Source: an uncultured Butyrivibrio sp. (GTDB taxonomy: Bacteria > Bacillota > Clostridia > Lachnospirales > Lachnospiraceae). Taken from it: a stretch of DNA of 64,000 nucleotides. Positions 59,991-64,000 of this stretch are shown here, piece by piece. The stretch spans positions 1 through 64,000 of the forward strand of contig CAMORK010000004.1 of NCBI GenBank assembly GCA_946623755.1, written 5' to 3'. The translations under genes were made by a program, and so were the position numbers. How positions within the stretch are numbered: position 1 is the stretch's first letter; the number at the start of each line of letters is the position of its first letter. The notes under the pieces are model-generated. The model made no database searches. It worked only from the letters and a program-made list of their open reading frames with translations, and was not told the origin of the DNA.

Positions 59991-62900
59991 ATGAAAAACA
60001 AGAACATTATTAAAGCTATGGCAATCGGAATCAGTGCAAGCATGGCACTCCAGCCTGTAACAGTACTTGCTGAGAATGCAAATCCTGAGGGAACTGAGGG
60101 AGTTACTGAGGGAAGCGCTGCACAGACTCAGGGTAGTGATGAGAATCAGCAGACTCAGCAGGAGACATTTGGGGTAAATGCTATAGAGGCTATCAAAGAT
60201 GCTTCAAAAGCAATAGTTGGAACTGAGTCATCAAATGATAGCACCGAATCAGTTAATGATGAGCAGGAATCAGTTGATACTACTGTTGATGTTAAGAATG
60301 CAGTTGATGCTACTGCAGATGAGCAGGAATCAGCTGATACTACAGCTGATGTTAAAAATGCAGTTGATGCTACTGCAGATGAGCAGGAAACAGTTAAGGA
60401 AGCTCTTGGCGAAGCAAATGTACCTAAGAAATATGAAGCTGCTAAGACAGATCTTACAGACGCTAATACAGAGATCGGAAATGCAAAAACAGCTGTTGAA
60501 AATGCTCAGCAGGCAGACCAGGCTGTTAAGAATTACAATACTGCTCTTGATAATGCAGAGAGCCTTGTTAAAGATATTACCGATTCACTTACAGATGGAA
60601 CACTCAAGGAAGATGATGAGATTTCTGAAGCCGGTGTTGTTAATGTAGATGAGTTTAAACAGAAGACAAACGATAATGCTGTTGCAGATGCAACAGCAGC
60701 AAAATCCCAGTTTGAAACAGCAGCGGGCGAGGCAAATTCTTCATCAGGTGCTTATGATGATGTTATATCTGATTCAAATGATTATGTAAGCGGTGAAGTT
60801 AATAATGATACAACAGGAGCACTTCTTGAGCAGATTAAGGCTGATGCGGAGAATGCTGATCAGACATATGAAGACGCAGTAAGACTCTTGGGCGAGGCAA
60901 ATGATAAGCTTGAGAAAGCTCAGACAGAGTATGATGAAGCTAATATTGCGTATGGAGTAGCTCAGCAGAAAGTACAGGCTGCAAGAAAAGCTTATGAAGA
61001 GCTTGTAGAGCCTGCAAATGGAGTAACTGAGGAACAAATACAGGCTGCAAAGACTGCTCTTACAAACGCAGAGACTGAGCTTGGTAATGCAGAGACCAAT
61101 CTTACCAATGCCAGAAATGATGTTGAGAAGAGCGTTGGAAGCCTGAACAGAGCAAAATATGCTAGGCTTCTTACTTTAAAAAAGGCTATGGATGAAGCTG
61201 ATGATGCAGATAAGGCTGCCAAAAAGGCTGAATTTACTGAGGAACTAATCAAATACTATTACGCAGAAAAAGGTATCACAGTTACAGACTTTGTCTCCGG
61301 AGAATTTGATCTTTCCGGACTTGAGCAGTCACTTGTTTCAACTGATGAGAATGGTAATAAGAAGTATGTCTATGATTATGACGAGAACGGTAATCAGCTG
61401 ACAGCGAATGTTCCGGATAGTGTACTTGCTGTAACATACACTGATGAAGCCGGCGAAAGCAAGAGTGCATATTATACAGTTGAAGCTAATGATGATGGAT
61501 CTTTTACCCTTACAGAAAAAGAGGCTTCAGTCATAAGCGGTGTTAAGTTAGAGCCAACTGCAGCTTATTATACAGATGCCAATAACAACCAGGTTTCATC
61601 TCTTCCTGACGACAAGGAAATAGTTGAAATCAAGGATGCTGATGATAAATTAACAGGAGCTCATGTAAGTGGCAAAGTTCTTCATGATTTCGGCGCAGCT
61701 GGAAATCCGGAAGAAAGTACTGTTGATGAAGTGCCTGGAGCAATAAAGTATGTGAAGAGTACCAGCGAGACTACACAGAATCCTCTTACATCTAAGACTA
61801 CTGAATATACGAGTGCAGAATATCAGGATGGATGGGTAATAGAGAAGAAGTCTAATCCGGTTAAAGAAGAGGTTACGCTGGGTGAAGCACAGAACTATGA
61901 TGATTTTATTAAAAAAGTAAATAGTTATAAGAATGATGAGAATAAAGCTGATGTTACGGTTTTGGCATACAATTATTTGAATCTTGGATTCTTTGATGAA
62001 TGGATTCCTATAGATTTGGATGAAAATGGAAAGCTTACAAAAAACAATGGACTAATAAGTGTATTTGCACAGTGGATTGATGGCGGCATAGACATACTCC
62101 TTGGCGCTAAGTCATATACTATATCATATGCGCCTGTGTCCTATGTTACTGTAGACCATGTTACTGATACACCTAATATGGTTAGTGCTCAGGGAATCGT
62201 TGTTGAAGAAAAAGAGCTCTATGACAAGATGGAGTATAAGCAGGTAGGTACTACATCATCTGATGTAACTAATGACTATAAAAATGGAAACGCGCAGAAA
62301 GTACAGGAGAAGAAAAATATTTTTGGTTTTTCTTATGATGATGACGTAAGACTTTATGAAGCTGACGAGCTTGAGAATAGAAAAAACTCAATCAAGAACC
62401 AAAAAGAACTCGAAATTAGAAGCGAAATTGAAAAGACCCTTAATGATAACCAGAGTGTAAATGTTGTTGTTACTGTTTCTGAACAGGAGCATACAAAGCA
62501 AGAAATAGTAAAGGAAAATGGAAAATGGGTATGGAAAGATGTTTTTGCTTACTACACATTTACCTATACTGCTAGAACAACCATCACCACCACAACACCT
62601 GTTTATGAATGGGAAAAGGTAGGCGAGAAGAGCTTTACCAAATCTAAAGTATTATACAGCAGTAATGATTATACTTATGTACCTGCCGACTCACGAGAAG
62701 TTGGTAAATATTACAACCTTAGCTGGAACAATGTGCAAAATGGTACAGGAGTGCTTAATAACCAGTCTCCAGAAGAACAGCAGAAATATACTGATCAGCA
62801 GCACTACAACGATTATGTAGCAGCTGTTGCGAAGGCAGATGCATCATATCAGGCTGCAAAGGAAGCTCTTACCAGAGCAAAGAATGAAGTTAATGCTCTT

Positions 62901-64000
62901 GAAGCAGCTAAGGCAAACAAGAAGAGCCTTGTAGACTCCAAGAAAAAGCTCGAGACAGCTGAAGCTGAGTTTGCTAAAGCAACTCAGGATAAAGAGGCAG
63001 CAGAAGAGGCATTACTTGATGCAAAGGCTGCACAGACTTTGGCTACAACTGCAGTAACAAATGCCGGTCTGAAGAAAACAGCTGCAACAAATGCTGTAAG
63101 CAGGGCTGATCAGGCTAAGAAGGACTTTGATAACAGACCTGTTGTAACACCTGAAAATCCAACAAGTTCCGGAGATGACAACAACTCAAACGGCACATCA
63201 GATCAGCCAACCGGTGGAAACGGAACAGCTGGTAACAATGGAACAGCAGGTGGAAACGGAACAACCGGTAACAACGGAACAACCGGTGGAAACGGAACAT
63301 CCGGCAACAACGGAACAGCCAGTGGAAATGGAACAGCTGGTAACAATGGAACAACTGGTAACAACGGAACAACCGGCAACAACGGAACAACAGGTGGGAA
63401 CGGAACATCCGGCAACAACGGAACAACCGGTGGAAACGGAACATCCGGTAACAATGGAACAGCAGGTGGAAACGGAACATCCGGTAACAACGGAACAACC
63501 GGTGGAAACGGAACATCCGGTAACAACGGAACAACCGGTGGAAACGGAACAGCTGCTAACAATGGAACAGCAGGCGGAAACGGAACAAACGGAAGCAATG
63601 GAACAATTGGCGGAAGCGACATTGCAGATGCTAACGGAACAGCTGGTACAACCGATGGAACAACTGGCAGCACATCTGGTAATAGTGCAAATGTTTCATC
63701 AGGCGATGTAACAGGAACAACAAATGACATAATCGGAGAAGTTGCATCAAACGATACAGTCGGAGAAGCTACATCAGACGATACAGATGCTTCAGCTCAA
63801 TCCTCTGAGACATCTGCATCACCTGCAGTATCAACATCAACAGAGACTCCTGCAGTTATTGCAACAGTTGCTTCAAATGATGCAGTAGCTGACGGCGCAG
63901 AAGTACTTGGTGCTAAGAGATCATCTGCTGGCAGCACTGCTTCAGCTAAGACAAGCAGCACAAATACAGCAGCAAATGACACAGCAAATGCAACAGCTAA
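59991..64000 (+). CDS. Large repeat-rich secreted protein, partial (3' end outside the window)
   Basis: An open frame of 1336 codons without a stop to the window edge. The signal peptide is residues 1-27 (ending PVTVLA). Parts in order: acidic 20-aa repeats (about 88-130), Ala/Glu-rich coiled coil (about 135-430), a mixed beta region (about 430-940) with little helix, a second coiled coil (about 945-1045), then 22 copies of a Gly-Asn-Gly-Thr hexapeptide (1075-1206) and a Ser/Thr/Ala tail. It looks like a surface or S-layer-type adhesin or stalk. No LPxTG or SLH motif is inside the window. The family is not recognised. Confidence 0.8.
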   Translation, partial: MKNKNIIKAMAIGISASMALQPVTVLAENANPEGTEGVTEGSAAQTQGSDENQQTQQETFGVNAIEAIKDASKAIVGTESSNDSTESVNDEQESVDTTVDVKNAVDATADEQESADTTADVKNAVDATADEQETVKEALGEANVPKKYEAAKTDLTDANTEIGNAKTAVENAQQADQAVKNYNTALDNAESLVKDITDSLTDGTLKEDDEISEAGVVNVDEFKQKTNDNAVADATAAKSQFETAAGEANSSSGAYDDVISDSNDYVSGEVNNDTTGALLEQIKADAENADQTYEDAVRLLGEANDKLEKAQTEYDEANIAYGVAQQKVQAARKAYEELVEPANGVTEEQIQAAKTALTNAETELGNAETNLTNARNDVEKSVGSLNRAKYARLLTLKKAMDEADDADKAAKKAEFTEELIKYYYAEKGITVTDFVSGEFDLSGLEQSLVSTDENGNKKYVYDYDENGNQLTANVPDSVLAVTYTDEAGESKSAYYTVEANDDGSFTLTEKEASVISGVKLEPTAAYYTDANNNQVSSLPDDKEIVEIKDADDKLTGAHVSGKVLHDFGAAGNPEESTVDEVPGAIKYVKSTSETTQNPLTSKTTEYTSAEYQDGWVIEKKSNPVKEEVTLGEAQNYDDFIKKVNSYKNDENKADVTVLAYNYLNLGFFDEWIPIDLDENGKLTKNNGLISVFAQWIDGGIDILLGAKSYTISYAPVSYVTVDHVTDTPNMVSAQGIVVEEKELYDKMEYKQVGTTSSDVTNDYKNGNAQKVQEKKNIFGFSYDDDVRLYEADELENRKNSIKNQKELEIRSEIEKTLNDNQSVNVVVTVSEQEHTKQEIVKENGKWVWKDVFAYYTFTYTARTTITTTTPVYEWEKVGEKSFTKSKVLYSSNDYTYVPADSREVGKYYNLSWNNVQNGTGVLNNQSPEEQQKYTDQQHYNDYVAAVAKADASYQAAKEALTRAKNEVNALEAAKANKKSLVDSKKKLETAEAEFAKATQDKEAAEEALLDAKAAQTLATTAVTNAGLKKTAATNAVSRADQAKKDFDNRPVVTPENPTSSGDDNNSNGTSDQPTGGNGTAGNNGTAGGNGTTGNNGTTGGNGTSGNNGTASGNGTAGNNGTTGNNGTTGNNGTTGGNGTSGNNGTTGGNGTSGNNGTAGGNGTSGNNGTTGGNGTSGNNGTTGGNGTAANNGTAGGNGTNGSNGTIGGSDIADANGTAGTTDGTTGSTSGNSANVSSGDVTGTTNDIIGEVASNDTVGEATSDDTDASAQSSETSASPAVSTSTETPAVIATVASNDAVADGAEVLGAKRSSAGSTASAKTSSTNTAANDTANATA
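60258..60377 (+). repeat. Two 60-base direct repeats in the secreted protein
   Basis: Two tandem units (60258-60317 and 60318-60377) each encode DEQES, then DTT/DTTA-type linkers and VKNAVDATA, with a third copy starting at 60378 that diverges after DEQET. The unit length keeps the frame. Confidence 0.85.
63213..63608 (+). repeat. 22 hexapeptide (18-base) tandem repeats
   Basis: Alternating units GGNGTx and GNNGTx, with x mostly Thr, Ala or Ser, 22 in a row. Third codon positions vary little, so the DNA itself is close to an 18-base minisatellite and could change length by slippage. The apparent Pro-rich frames on the minus strand and the Thr-Glu-Gln-rich frame on the plus strand here are only by-products of it. 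Confidence 0.92.

Noticed and set aside
63213-63608. Possible CRISPR array
   Set aside because: Units are 18 bases with no spacers and keep one reading frame; no cas genes are nearby.
63175-63711. Thr-Glu-Gln-rich frame on the plus strand
   Set aside because: Off-frame reading of the same repeat inside a longer coding frame.
63203-63730. Long Pro/Val/Phe-rich frame on the minus strand, and a second one at 63115-63534
   Set aside because: They mirror the 18-base repeat of the secreted protein; composition is fixed by the repeat, with no ribosome binding site.

Overview
The window looks like a chromosomal core segment from a rumen- or gut-type Lachnospiraceae, probably Butyrivibrio or a close relative. 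This is an inference from gene content and gene order. Supporting points are a Gram-positive PolC, an Rnf complex in the clostridial order C-D-G-E-A-B, a FeoA-FeoB fusion, the cmk-ispH-rpsA cluster, HI0933-family oxidoreductases, moderate GC and strong AGGAGG-type ribosome binding sites. I saw no rRNA or tRNA genes, insertion sequences, prophage or CRISPR arrays.

Layout. Positions 1-4.4 kb hold a KDG-kinase-like sugar kinase, an HD-GYP protein with a CBM2-like sensor domain, a serine hydrolase on the minus strand and an orphan small protein. Positions 4.4-13.7 kb hold rlmD, a secreted or anchored protein with a duplicated propeller-like half, an aminotransferase, feoAB, pncC and a polysaccharide deacetylase. 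Positions 13.7-26.3 kb are a long housekeeping run: bactofilin, pyrH, frr, uppS, cdsA, a CheY-like receiver, dxr, rseP, ispG, polC and a small membrane protein. Positions 26.3-32.1 kb hold a short pyruvate-kinase paralogue, a metal-efflux operon (ArsR sensor, HMA chaperone, P1B ATPase) behind a clear promoter and operator, and a second serine hydrolase. Positions 32.1-39.3 kb hold purine salvage (PNP, MTA/SAH deaminase), a membrane MutS-like ATPase, rnhA, a DHH phosphoesterase, mnmA and an aroK-like kinase. Positions 39.2-44.8 kb are a minus-strand operon of a GPH symporter, a lipase-like hydrolase and a SNF2 ATPase, divergent from a TetR regulator. Positions 44.9-52.7 kb hold TetR, RpiR, an HI0933 flavoprotein, cmk, ispH, rpsA, cheR and a YprB-like nuclease. 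Positions 52.8-57.9 kb are the rnf operon. Positions 58-64 kb hold a 72-aa protein, a DUF4230 protein with a membrane partner, and a large repeat-rich secreted protein that runs off the window edge.

How the genes work together. Isoprenoid and envelope supply is spread over dxr, ispG, ispH, uppS and cdsA. RnfCDGEAB couples ferredoxin:NAD oxidoreduction to an ion gradient. The metal operon is read as a self-repressed Zn/Cd/Pb export system with its metal-binding domain on a separate small protein.

The most striking unexplained feature is a family of short hairpins (ACTT-stem, loop GAGGTAYTNTCGA, stem-TAGT) with five copies at three intergenic sites, directly upstream of ispG, polC and rnhA. 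The inner and outer stem pairs change together between copies while the loop stays constant. Each site is followed by a second stem whose sequence also changes with pairing kept, and then by a short pairing that covers the ribosome binding site. I read this as a cis-acting RNA element or a structured intergenic repeat that I do not recognise.
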